Origin: Mobilicoccus massiliensis
GTDB lineage: Bacteria > Actinomycetota > Actinomycetes > Actinomycetales > Dermatophilaceae
Assembly (NCBI RefSeq): GCF_000826525.2
Contig: NZ_LN651322.1
Span: 1 to 64,000, forward strand
Direction of reading: 5' to 3'
Length of the DNA: 64,000 bases
This document shows, piece after piece, positions 27,151 to 34,826 of this stretch. The notes under the pieces are model-generated. The model saw only the letters and a program-made list of their open reading frames with translations, ran no database searches and had not been told where the DNA came from. A program made the translations under genes and the position numbers. Every line of letters begins with the position of its first letter. The stretch's first letter is position 1.

Positions 27151-27890
27151 CACGGGGCCTCACCGGTGACCCGGGACATCACGACACCGCCGGTCGTCAT
27201 CGCGGCGAACGCGTCGAGCACCGGGATCCACGTGGCCCGCAATTCCGTCTCCCGGGCGCCCACCTGAGCCAAGGCGACGTCTCGCCGGGCAGCGGCCGCG
27301 GGGTCGCGGTCAGCGTCCACCGAGCCACCCCACCGCGTGACGATCTCGGCGCCCACCTCCGGGTGGCACTGCACCCCCCACGCTCGGTGCCCGTACCGCA
27401 CCGCCTGGATGCCACCACGTGGGTCGCGCGCGAGCACCACCGCCCCCGGAGGGGGATCGACGACGAGGTCGCCGTTCCAATGGACGGCGGCAGCATCGGC
27501 CGGCAGATGCCGCAGCAGGTCGTCATCCTCGCCGGCCTCGGTTCGTCCGACCGGCACGACACCCCACATGGGACCGAGCGGGGAACGTGTCACCGTGCCA
27601 CCGAGCGCGACCGCGCCGAGCTGGTGCCCCAGGCAGATGAGCAACGTCGGCACCTCACGGCGCACCGCCGCGGCGATGAGGGTTTTCGTCGGAGCGAGCC
27701 ACGCGTGCGAGTCGTCGTCGTTCGCGCCCATCTCTCCGCCGAGAACCACCAGGCCGGTGAATCCGTCGAGTTCACCGGGGGTCGGGATCTCGTCACCGGC
27801 ATACGGGCGCACGATGCGCACCTCCATGCCGGGACGGGCGACGAGCCCGGGTGGGGCGTCCTTCTCGTGTTCGATGACGCAGACGGTCAT
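27150..27890 (-). CDS. Type 1 glutamine amidotransferase (GMP-synthase-like)
   Basis: 246 residues, a class I GATase domain without a synthetase partner. The nucleophile is Cys86 in PTLLICLGHQLGA, and the His176/Glu178 pair is in VQCHPEVG. The start ATG at 27890 has GAGGAGG just upstream. Members of this stand-alone group release ammonia from glutamine or hydrolyse gamma-glutamyl amides; the acceptor is unknown. It is cotranscribed with the FAD monooxygenase. A paralogue that has lost the cysteine is at 28281-28994 on the same strand. The 390-bp gap 27891-28280 between them holds no gene I can support: a short plus-strand frame starting at 28049 (MDIRLTDPATFGR) has a GGGGGAG before it but no recognisable continuation. 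Confidence 0.88.
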   Translation of the reverse strand: MTVCVIEHEKDAPPGLVARPGMEVRIVRPYAGDEIPTPGELDGFTGLVVLGGEMGANDDDSHAWLAPTKTLIAAAVRREVPTLLICLGHQLGAVALGGTVTRSPLGPMWGVVPVGRTEAGEDDDLLRHLPADAAAVHWNGDLVVDPPPGAVVLARDPRGGIQAVRYGHRAWGVQCHPEVGAEIVTRWGGSVDADRDPAAAARRDVALAQVGARETELRATWIPVLDAFAAMTTGGVVMSRVTGEAP

Positions 27891-28280
27891 CTCGCCTCCT
27901 CGTGACGGACCGCAGCGATGACGCCGATCGAATCACACCTCGCGCTCGCTCGTGACGACTCCGCGAGTGCGCCCGCCGATACGGTGATCTCGTCGAGAAG
28001 CAGGCGTGCATCCCGCGCGCCGACAGGGCGAACCGCAGGGGGAGTGCCATGGACATCCGACTCACCGACCCGGCCACGTTCGGCCGGGGCCCACATCGAG
28101 ATCGCCGGCCATCAGTGACGCGTGCGAAGGGCGACGAACGTCCTGCCGCCCAGGATCATCGAGGAGACGACGATCGTTCCGATGCCGCCGAGCATTCCGG
28201 GGACGCGACCGACGAGAGCCCCGAGCAGAACCCCGCAGACCGGCCGAAGCGTTGAGGCCGGTTCGACTCGGGGGCCCGGT

Positions 28281-28994
28281 TCACCCGGTGGGCGCAGGCG
28301 TCGAGGCGACGAGCGCAGCGTAGGCGTCGAACACGGGATTCCACGACGCGGAGATCGCGTCGAGGTGAGGCATGGCACGTTCGACGGAGGCGAGGGCCGC
28401 CTCGTCCAGGAGAGGGTGAAGGGGCCTGGCCTCGACGCAGGCCGCCACCGCAGCGGCTCCGAGTTCAGGGTGTCCCTGCAGGCCCCACGCGCCGGGACCG
28501 AAGCGCGCAGCCTGCGCCTGTCCCTCGGTGTCCACGGCGAGAACCTCTGCGCCCACGGGGAGGTCGGTCAGCGACAGGTAGCTGAACTCCAGCCACTGCG
28601 CCTCGGGCGCCATGTGGCGGAACAACGGATCGTCAGCGCCCTGCGCGGTGCGCCTCAGCATGTGCAGCCCCGGCGTGACGGCGGAGGTCGGCCACCCAGG
28701 CCGCGCGCCGAGGGCGACGGCGAGCAGATGAGCGCCGCCGCCGATACCGAGCGTCGGCACCTCACGCGCGACGGCCGTGGCGAGGAAGGCGCCGACACGG
28801 CCGTAAGGCAGAACGCGATCGTCGTAGGGGCTGACGGGGCCTCCGACGACGGCGACTCCAGAGGGGAGTGATGTCGGGAACTCGACGTCGGGCGTGATCT
28901 CGAGGAGGGTGACCGCGACGCCGTGAATCCGTAACCGGTCGAGGAGACCCGTGGGCTCAGGGGCTCCGAACAAGGCGACGAGACACTTGGACAC
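28281..28994 (-). CDS. Glutamine amidotransferase-like paralogue without the catalytic cysteine
   Basis: 237 residues with the same fold plan and length as the amidotransferase at 27150-27890. Aligning PTLLICLGHQLGAVALG with PTLGIGGGAHLLAVALG puts Gly85 where the nucleophilic Cys should be, while the His175/Glu177 pair in LQGHPELG remains. Hydrolysis by the normal thiol mechanism is therefore not expected. It may be a regulatory or structural relative, or a decaying duplicate; the intact frame over 237 codons argues against simple decay. Start is GTG at 28994, with only a weak GGA upstream. It lies 95 bp downstream of the aminotransferase gene. Confidence 0.75.
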   Translation of the reverse strand: MSKCLVALFGAPEPTGLLDRLRIHGVAVTLLEITPDVEFPTSLPSGVAVVGGPVSPYDDRVLPYGRVGAFLATAVAREVPTLGIGGGAHLLAVALGARPGWPTSAVTPGLHMLRRTAQGADDPLFRHMAPEAQWLEFSYLSLTDLPVGAEVLAVDTEGQAQAARFGPGAWGLQGHPELGAAAVAACVEARPLHPLLDEAALASVERAMPHLDAISASWNPVFDAYAALVASTPAPTG

Positions 28995-29089
28995 CTGTCC
29001 AGGTTACTGAACCGTCACCAGGCCGTGGGCATCGGCCCGGGACGCGGCGTCGCCGCATCCCGGCCCGAGGCAGCGGGTATGCCTGCAGC

Positions 29090-30319
29090 TCAGACGCGTA
29101 CGGCCCCGGAGCGCACCGAGGAGAGGAACGTCTCGATGCGCCCGACGGCCTCGGCGAGCTCGTCCTCGTGGGGGAGGGTGACGATGCGGAAGTGGTCGGG
29201 GTGCGGCCAGTTGAGGCCCGTGCCCTGCACGACGAGAACCTTCTGCGCCTTGAGCAGTTCGAGGGTGAAGGCCTCGTCGTCGGCGATCGGGTACACCTTC
29301 GGGTCGAGCCGTGGGAACGCGTACAGCGCGCCCTTGGGCATCGTGCACGAGACGCCGGGAATGCTGTTGAGCATCTCGACGGTGACGTCACGCTGACGAG
29401 CCAGCCGCCCGGTGGGCATGACGAGATCCTCGATGCTCTGTCGCCCGCCGAGCGCGGTCGCGATGGCGTGCTGGCTGGGGTGGTTGGCGCACAGCCGCAT
29501 GTTGGAGAGGATCTCGATGCCGTCGATGTAGTCGCGCGCGTGTTCCGTGGGCCCGGAGATGACGAGCCACCCGCTGCGGAACCCCGCCACCCGGTAGGAC
29601 TTCGACAGCCCGTTGTAGGTGAGGCACAGCAGATCCGGAGCGAGGCTCGCGGTGGGAACGTGCGTGGCGCCGTCGTAGAGGATCTTGTCGTAGATCTCGT
29701 CGCTCATGAGGATGAGCTGGTGCTTGCGCGCGAGCTCGACCATTCCTTCGAGCACCTCGCGTGGGTACACGGCGCCCGTGGGGTTGTTCGGGTTGATGAT
29801 GACCATCGCTCGTGTCGAGTCGGTGATCTTCGACTCGATGTCGGCGAGATCGGGTGCCCAGTCGGCCTGTTCGTCGCAGAGGTAGTGCACGGGCTTGCCG
29901 CCGGCGAGCGAGACCGTCGCCGTCCAGAGCGGGTAGTCGGGGGCCGGGATGAGCACCTCGTCGCCGTTGTCGAGCAGCGCCTGCAGAGTCATCGTGATGA
30001 GCTCGCTCACGCCGTTGCCGAGGTAGACGTCCTCGACGTCGAAACCCTCGACGCCGCGCTCCTCGTAGTACTGCACGATCGCGCGCCGCGCCGAGAGAAT
30101 GCCCTTGCTCTCGGAGTACCCCACCGACGCCGGGAGCTGGCGACGCATGTCGACGAGGATCCCCTCCGGCGCCTCGAACCCGAACGGCCCGGGGTTGCCG
30201 ATGTTGAGCTTGATGATGCGGTGCCCCTCGTCCTCCATGCGCTTGGCCTCGGCCGGAACGGGGCCGCGGATGGCGTAGTGGATGTCGGCGAGCTTGCGGG
30301 ACTGGGAGACCGGGCGCAT
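29090..30319 (-). CDS. alaA: PLP-dependent alanine-type aminotransferase (AlaA/AlaT family)
   Basis: 409 residues, fold type I class I aminotransferase. It begins with the AlaA-like YAIRGPVPAEAKRME and IIKLNIGNPGPFGFEAPEG; PLP is held by Lys240 in YNGLSKSYRVAG, with Asp207/Tyr210 in MSDEIYDKI, Asn178 in NPNNPTG and Arg248 in FRSGW. It likely transfers the amino group between alanine/valine and 2-oxoglutarate or pyruvate in the cytosol. The ATG at 30319 was chosen because the conserved N-terminus begins there; further upstream the frame has no family character. No ribosome binding site is clear. Confidence 0.93.
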   Translation of the reverse strand: MRPVSQSRKLADIHYAIRGPVPAEAKRMEDEGHRIIKLNIGNPGPFGFEAPEGILVDMRRQLPASVGYSESKGILSARRAIVQYYEERGVEGFDVEDVYLGNGVSELITMTLQALLDNGDEVLIPAPDYPLWTATVSLAGGKPVHYLCDEQADWAPDLADIESKITDSTRAMVIINPNNPTGAVYPREVLEGMVELARKHQLILMSDEIYDKILYDGATHVPTASLAPDLLCLTYNGLSKSYRVAGFRSGWLVISGPTEHARDYIDGIEILSNMRLCANHPSQHAIATALGGRQSIEDLVMPTGRLARQRDVTVEMLNSIPGVSCTMPKGALYAFPRLDPKVYPIADDEAFTLELLKAQKVLVVQGTGLNWPHPDHFRIVTLPHEDELAEAVGRIETFLSSVRSGAVRV

Positions 30320-30494
30320 TTCGACATGATGGCACTCGCGGCGACGGGGGTGGGGGAGGTGTCCGCGCGACGTGACGTCGGTCTCGGCCGTGAGGGGGTG
30401 ACACACCCCCGCCCGAGGGGTCTCACCGGCGTCCACCAGCGAGTTCGGTGCAACTGCTTGGGTCGGGGCCGGCCCCGTCGATAGGGCATGCGGA

Positions 30495-30534
30495 GCGTGA
30501 CGGGCGGCGGAGGAGGGGCCGCCGCCCGTCACGC
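30495..30534. terminator. Strong 16-bp perfect hairpin, role uncertain
   Basis: Arms 30495-30510 and 30519-30534 (GCGTGACGGGCGGCGG and its complement), eight-base loop, no T-run. It lies in the 555-bp gap between two divergent genes (start 30319 minus, start 30875 plus), where a terminator is not expected. The gap also holds two direct copies of the dispersed repeat (30687-30742); I see no gene in it. Confidence 0.5.
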
Positions 30535-30686
30535 GCCTTGGTCTGCGGGCCCGTGACGTGTCTCCGGGAGCAGACCGGCCCGGAACGCGGTGAGGCGCAG
30601 CCCTGCTCGGACTCCCCGGACGCACTGACGGCCGCCACCTTCTGCCTCGCGTGTGCGGTGCCGATCCTCTTCGGACGTCTCTAAGA

Positions 30687-30742
30687 CGAAATGACGGCTG
30701 TCTCGGCGCCCGAAGGTGCCGGAAACGACGGCTGTCTCGGGG
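30687..30742 (+). repeat. Two direct copies of the dispersed 22-bp motif
   Basis: 30687-30708 matches the 12010-12031 element at 19 of 22 positions and 30721-30742 at 20 of 22, in the same orientation, 34 bases apart. Both end in CGGCTGTCTCGG plus two or three bases. They lie about 130 bp before the ABC exporter gene. Confidence 0.75.
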
Positions 30743-30874
30743 GTTTCGGTGATTCGCGAGAGGGACCGCGACAGGCGGGGCATGACATTCGTCATCCCGC
30801 TCGTCTGAAGAGTGCAGCCGCATCGATGCCCGGACTCATCCTGAGCTGCGGCGATCGGCGTCCAGCATGGAGAC

Positions 30875-31792
30875 ATGACCACGCCACTGCTTCGCGCCAC
30901 AGATCTTCGCCGCCGCTACGGCCACCCGACGACCGGATTCGAGGCCGTACGTGGCATCGACCTCGAGGTGGGGGCGGGCGAGTTCTTCGCCCTCCTCGGC
31001 ACCAACGGCGCCGGCAAGACCTCGACGATGGAGTTGCTCGAGGGTATCGCCCGACCGTCCGGGGGCACCGTACAGATCGCCGGCCTCGACCCGTACGCCG
31101 ACCGCCGCGTCCTGCGGCCTCACCTCGGCATCGTTCTGCAGCAGGCCGGGTTCTCGGGCGACCTCACCGTGCTCGAGACCGCGCGGATGTGGGCCGGGAC
31201 GATGGCCGCGCCGCGCCCCGTCGAGGAGGCGCTCGCAGTGGTCGACGTGCTCGACCGCCGTAGCGTCCCCGTCCAGAGCCTGTCCGGCGGTGAACGTCGT
31301 CGCCTCGACCTCGCACTCGCGATCATGGGCCGGCCGCGACTGCTCTTCCTCGACGAGCCGACCACGGGCCTCGACCCCGAGAGTCGCCGCCGCGCCTGGG
31401 ACGTGCTCTCCGGTCTGCTCGACGAGGGCACCGCGATCGTCCTCACGACGCACTACCTCGAGGAGGCCGAGCGCCTCGCCGACCGCATCGCGATCATGCA
31501 CGAAGGCAGGATCGCCGCCGCGGGCACGCCGGCAGAGATCGTCGCAGACCGGCCCGCACGAATCTCCTTCCGCACGACCGAGATTGCGCTGCCGCGTTTT
31601 GCCGGGGTGACCGTCAGCGTCGAAGCGGGCCGCACCGAGCTGCAGACCGTCGACCTGCAGCGGACGTTGAGGGAGCTGCTCGCCTGGGCCGGCGACGACG
31701 TCGAACTCATCGACCTGCGCGCGTCGGCCGCCTCGCTCGAGCAGACCTTCCTCGACATCGCCGGCGCGTCCGACGTTCCCGCCGCCGCCTGA
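30875..31792 (+). CDS. ABC exporter ATP-binding subunit (DrrA/NatA-like)
   Basis: 305 residues. Walker A GTNGAGKTS at 42-50, Q-loop near 89 (VLQQ), signature SLSGGE at 135-140, Walker B LLFLDEP at 156-162, H-loop in TTHYLEEAE. After about 220 comes a DrrA-type C-terminal extension of about 80 residues. It powers the ABC-2 permease encoded next, and the following genes encode a histidine kinase and response regulator, so the exporter is probably under their control. Such modules commonly handle drugs, antimicrobial peptides or lipids; the substrate here is unknown. The block at 56298-59942 has the same four-gene order. Confidence 0.92.
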   Translation: MTTPLLRATDLRRRYGHPTTGFEAVRGIDLEVGAGEFFALLGTNGAGKTSTMELLEGIARPSGGTVQIAGLDPYADRRVLRPHLGIVLQQAGFSGDLTVLETARMWAGTMAAPRPVEEALAVVDVLDRRSVPVQSLSGGERRRLDLALAIMGRPRLLFLDEPTTGLDPESRRRAWDVLSGLLDEGTAIVLTTHYLEEAERLADRIAIMHEGRIAAAGTPAEIVADRPARISFRTTEIALPRFAGVTVSVEAGRTELQTVDLQRTLRELLAWAGDDVELIDLRASAASLEQTFLDIAGASDVPAAA

Positions 31793-31818
31793 CCAGTCAC
31801 CCACGAATGGAGAAGCCG

Positions 31819-32655
31819 ATGACCACTCCGACCACCGCCCGCACCTCCGACGCCGGCGCCCTGCCGACCATCACCCCTGCCCGGCGCTTCACCCAGGCCC
31901 GCGCCCTCGCGATCGGAGAGTTGCGCCTGCTCGGCCGCAACAAGGTCGCGCTGATCAACACCCTGCTCATGCCGGGGTTGCTCGTCCTGTTCTTCGCCAA
32001 CCTCCCGGTGGCCGAGAACCTCGGATTCGGTGTCGTCGCACCGATCTTCATCCTCGGGATGGCGCTCGTCTTCGTCGTCTACTACACGCTGGTGACCGCG
32101 CTCGTCGCGCGCCGCGAGGCCTACGTGCTGCAGCGCCTGCGCACCGGAGAGGCCTCCGATGCGACGATCCTCGCCGGTCTCTCGATGCCGTTCGCGCTCA
32201 TCACCGCTGCTCAGACCGTGCTGTGCGTCCTCGGTGCCGCCCTGTTCCTCGGCGTGGGCATGCCGACCAACCTCGCTCTCATCGCCGTCGCGATCGTGCT
32301 CGGCTCGCTCGTGTGGACCCTGCTCGGCATCGCCTCCACGGCCATCACCCGCAGCGTCGAGCACGCCCAGATCACGACGATGCCGCTGATCTTCGTGCCG
32401 CTGCTGTTCTCGGGCATCTCGTTTCCGCTCGCGCTGCTGCCCGAGTGGGGGCGGCTGCTCGCCTCGCTCACGCCGCTGCACCCGGTGGTCTCGCTGATGC
32501 GCCTCGGGATGGCGGGCATCGATGTCGACGGTCGCAGCCTCACCGTCGGAGAGACGTTCACCCACGCTCTCCCGCCGACGCTGGTGCTGATCGCGTGGAC
32601 CGTTCTCGGGGTCTGGCTGGTGCGTCGCCACCTGCGCTGGGAGCCGCGCCGGTGA
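31819..32655 (+). CDS. ABC-2 type permease
   Basis: 278 residues with six hydrophobic segments between about 50 and 270 (for example VALINTLLMPGLLVLFF and the ITTMPLIFVPLLFSGISFPL segment typical of ABC-2 permeases before the last loop). ATG at 31819 was chosen because GGAGA ends five bases upstream; an ATG four codons earlier is in frame. It forms the membrane channel for the ATPase encoded 26 bp upstream. Confidence 0.9.
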   Translation: MTTPTTARTSDAGALPTITPARRFTQARALAIGELRLLGRNKVALINTLLMPGLLVLFFANLPVAENLGFGVVAPIFILGMALVFVVYYTLVTALVARREAYVLQRLRTGEASDATILAGLSMPFALITAAQTVLCVLGAALFLGVGMPTNLALIAVAIVLGSLVWTLLGIASTAITRSVEHAQITTMPLIFVPLLFSGISFPLALLPEWGRLLASLTPLHPVVSLMRLGMAGIDVDGRSLTVGETFTHALPPTLVLIAWTVLGVWLVRRHLRWEPRR

Positions 32656-32708
32656 TCCCGGCCGGTCGAACCTGCGGCGACCCGGCCCCCACCGGCCCAC
32701 GAGGCACC

Positions 32709-34043
32709 ATGGATGACATGCCGACCACGCCCGGTTCCGGGTCCACCGCCACCGCCGCGCCCACCGATGATCCGATGGACTCGGCCGAAGGCGGGCGCTT
32801 CGCCACGGCTGCGATTCCCCGCACCGAACAGGAGCTTCGCCGTTTCGAGGCGTACTGCCGCTGGTCGATGCACATCCTGTTCGTCGCCGTCGCGGGGATC
32901 ATGGCGGTGACGGGGGCGCTCGGCGGTCTGGTCGCCGCCGACGAGCCGGGCCCGTTCCACGGCTGGGGTGTGGCGTTCTGGATCGTCGCGACTCCGGTGG
33001 CGGTGGGTTGGGTCCTCCTGGGCGCGGTCATCACGGATCTGCTGTGCCGGGAGCGCATGCCGTCACGACGTCTCGTGCGCTGGTTCTTCGTCCTCGCGCC
33101 GTGCGTCATCATCGCCTTCGCGCTCCTGGCGACCGACGACGTCGTCCGCAACGGAGCCGGGTCGGCGATGGCCTTGGGGCCGGCGCCGTTCGGGTTCACC
33201 GGCATGGTCGCTCTGATGTTCTGGCCGCGCGGCCGGGTGCTCGCGGCGGCGGCCTGTGGGGCGGCCGTGCTCGTCGGGCTCTACGCGTTCGGTCCGAACC
33301 ACCTGTCTCCGGCGTCGACGTTCGCGCTGCTCGCCGTCGTGTTCTGGGCGTGCTTCTTCCTGCTTCCCGCGGGTGTGATCACGCAGTGGATGATCGGCGT
33401 CGCACGCAGACTGTGGCGGTCGCGGGAGGTCGCGGCCGATCTCGCCGTCGCCGAGGAGCGGTTGCGCTTCTCACGGGATCTGCACGACGTGTTCGGACGC
33501 ACCCTGTCGACCGTCGCCGTCAAGAGCGAGCTCGCCGCCGAACTCGCGCGGCGTGGCGACGAACGGGCGGTCGAGGAGATGCTCGCCGTGCGCAAGCTGG
33601 CCCACCACGCGCTCTCCGACGTGCGCGGCGTCGTCCGCGGATACCGTCGCGTCGACCTCGCCGACGAGATCGCCGGAGCGCGAGGGCTACTGCGGACCGC
33701 GGGGATCCGAGCGGCGGTGACCGACCCGGACACCCTCGAGGCCGCCGCTGCCGGTCTCTCGGATCGGGTGATCGACGCCCTCGCGTGGACCGTGCGCGAA
33801 GGCGTGACGAACGTCCTGCGCCACGGCCGGGCGACGACCGCAGAACTGGCGCTCACCCGCACTCCGACGCACGTCGAACTCGTCATCGAGAACGATGTGC
33901 CTCGCCGCCTGGCCTCCACGACGAGCGATGGATCGGGGCTCGCCGGCCTGCGCGAACGCCTCCGCGCCGTCGGCGGCACGCTCACGGCCGGTCCGGTCGC
34001 CGACGGCTACCGGTTGGTGGCGTCGGTTCCTCGCGCCACGTGA
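32709..34043 (+). CDS. Sensor histidine kinase (NarL/DesK-type, HisKA_3)
   Basis: 444 residues. A proline/threonine-rich cytoplasmic start (1-50) is followed by about six membrane helices (53-235), with no large extracellular domain, so the signal is likely sensed in the membrane. The phosphoacceptor is His259 in RFSRDLHDVFGRTLS; the ATPase domain has the N-box REGVTNVLRHG (about 363-373) and GSGLAGLRERL (about 409-419). It should phosphorylate the response regulator encoded 88 bp downstream. ATG 32709 is preferred; an ATG three codons on is possible. Confidence 0.9.
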   Translation: MDDMPTTPGSGSTATAAPTDDPMDSAEGGRFATAAIPRTEQELRRFEAYCRWSMHILFVAVAGIMAVTGALGGLVAADEPGPFHGWGVAFWIVATPVAVGWVLLGAVITDLLCRERMPSRRLVRWFFVLAPCVIIAFALLATDDVVRNGAGSAMALGPAPFGFTGMVALMFWPRGRVLAAAACGAAVLVGLYAFGPNHLSPASTFALLAVVFWACFFLLPAGVITQWMIGVARRLWRSREVAADLAVAEERLRFSRDLHDVFGRTLSTVAVKSELAAELARRGDERAVEEMLAVRKLAHHALSDVRGVVRGYRRVDLADEIAGARGLLRTAGIRAAVTDPDTLEAAAAGLSDRVIDALAWTVREGVTNVLRHGRATTAELALTRTPTHVELVIENDVPRRLASTTSDGSGLAGLRERLRAVGGTLTAGPVADGYRLVASVPRAT

Positions 34044-34131
34044 CCCCTGGAGTGCGAGCCGTCCGCCTCGGCGTGGCAGTCGGGGAACCCTCTGCGGCAG
34101 GTAGCCTCGCGGGAGACACGAGGAGGTGGCG

Positions 34132-34737
34132 ATGATCCGGTTGCTGTTGGCCGACGACGAGACGCTCTTTCGAGACGCCCTGGGCACCTTGCTCGGGCTG
34201 CAGGACGATCTCGACGTGATCGCGCAGGCCGCCTCGGGGCCGGAGGCGATCGCCATGGCCCGAGCTCACCGGATCGACGTCGCGGTGCTCGACCTGCAGA
34301 TGCCGGGGGCCGACGGGATCGCCGTCGCCGAGACCCTGCTCGCGTCGACGCCGCCGGTGGCGTGCCTCATCGTCACGAGCCACGGACGCCCGGGCTATCT
34401 CAAGAGGGCGCTCGAACTCGGCGTGCGGGGATTCCTGCCCAAGACGGCCTCGGCCGGGGTGCTCGCCGAGGCGATCCGCGCCGTGCACTCCGGAGCCCGG
34501 TACGTCGATCCCGAGCTCGCCGCCGACGCCATCGCGGCCGGCGCGAACCCCCTGTCGGCCCGGGAGGCCGACGTGCTCGAGCTCGCGGCCCAGGGCGCGC
34601 CGGTCGACGAGATCGCGGCCCGCGCCCACCTCTCACCGGGCACCGTGCGCAACTACCTCTCCGCCGCGGTGGCCAAGACCGGCGCCGCCAACCGCCACGA
34701 GGCCGTACATCTCGCCCGCGACCGCGGGTGGATCTGA
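34132..34737 (+). CDS. LuxR/NarL-family response regulator
   Basis: 201 residues. Receiver domain with Asp8-Asp9, phosphoacceptor Asp54 (VAVLDLQMPG), Thr82 and Lys104 (FLPKTAS); a C-terminal LuxR-type helix-turn-helix at about 140-195 (LSAREADVLELAAQG, then LSPGTVRNYLSAAVAKTG). ATG 34132 has a perfect AGGAGG five bases upstream. It is the expected partner of the kinase encoded upstream, and probably regulates the exporter genes. A possible -10 (TAGCCT, 34102-34107) between the kinase and regulator genes may give it an extra promoter. Its paralogue at 59334-59942 is very similar in both domains. Confidence 0.93.
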   Translation: MIRLLLADDETLFRDALGTLLGLQDDLDVIAQAASGPEAIAMARAHRIDVAVLDLQMPGADGIAVAETLLASTPPVACLIVTSHGRPGYLKRALELGVRGFLPKTASAGVLAEAIRAVHSGARYVDPELAADAIAAGANPLSAREADVLELAAQGAPVDEIAARAHLSPGTVRNYLSAAVAKTGAANRHEAVHLARDRGWI

Positions 34738-34765
34738 GGCCACGTCCTCGATCACACCCGGGCCA

Positions 34766-34808
34766 CGCGAATGCCCCGCCCTCCACCGAGGAGGACGGGG
34801 CATTCGCG
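34766..34808. terminator. Bidirectional hairpin terminator between convergent genes
   Basis: Arms 34766-34784 and 34790-34808, 19 bp with one G-U type mismatch and a five-base loop (core CGCGAATGCCCCG). It sits between the stop of the response regulator and that of the nitric oxide reductase gene, which converge. There is no strong T-run, as is common in actinobacteria. Confidence 0.8.
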
Positions 34809-34826
34809 TACCGGGAGTGACCGCGA

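Noticed and set aside
27918..28255. Short plus-strand genes between the two amidotransferases
   Set aside because: Starts exist (27918, 28049), one with a fair ribosome binding site, but the products are unlike any family and no frame stands out.
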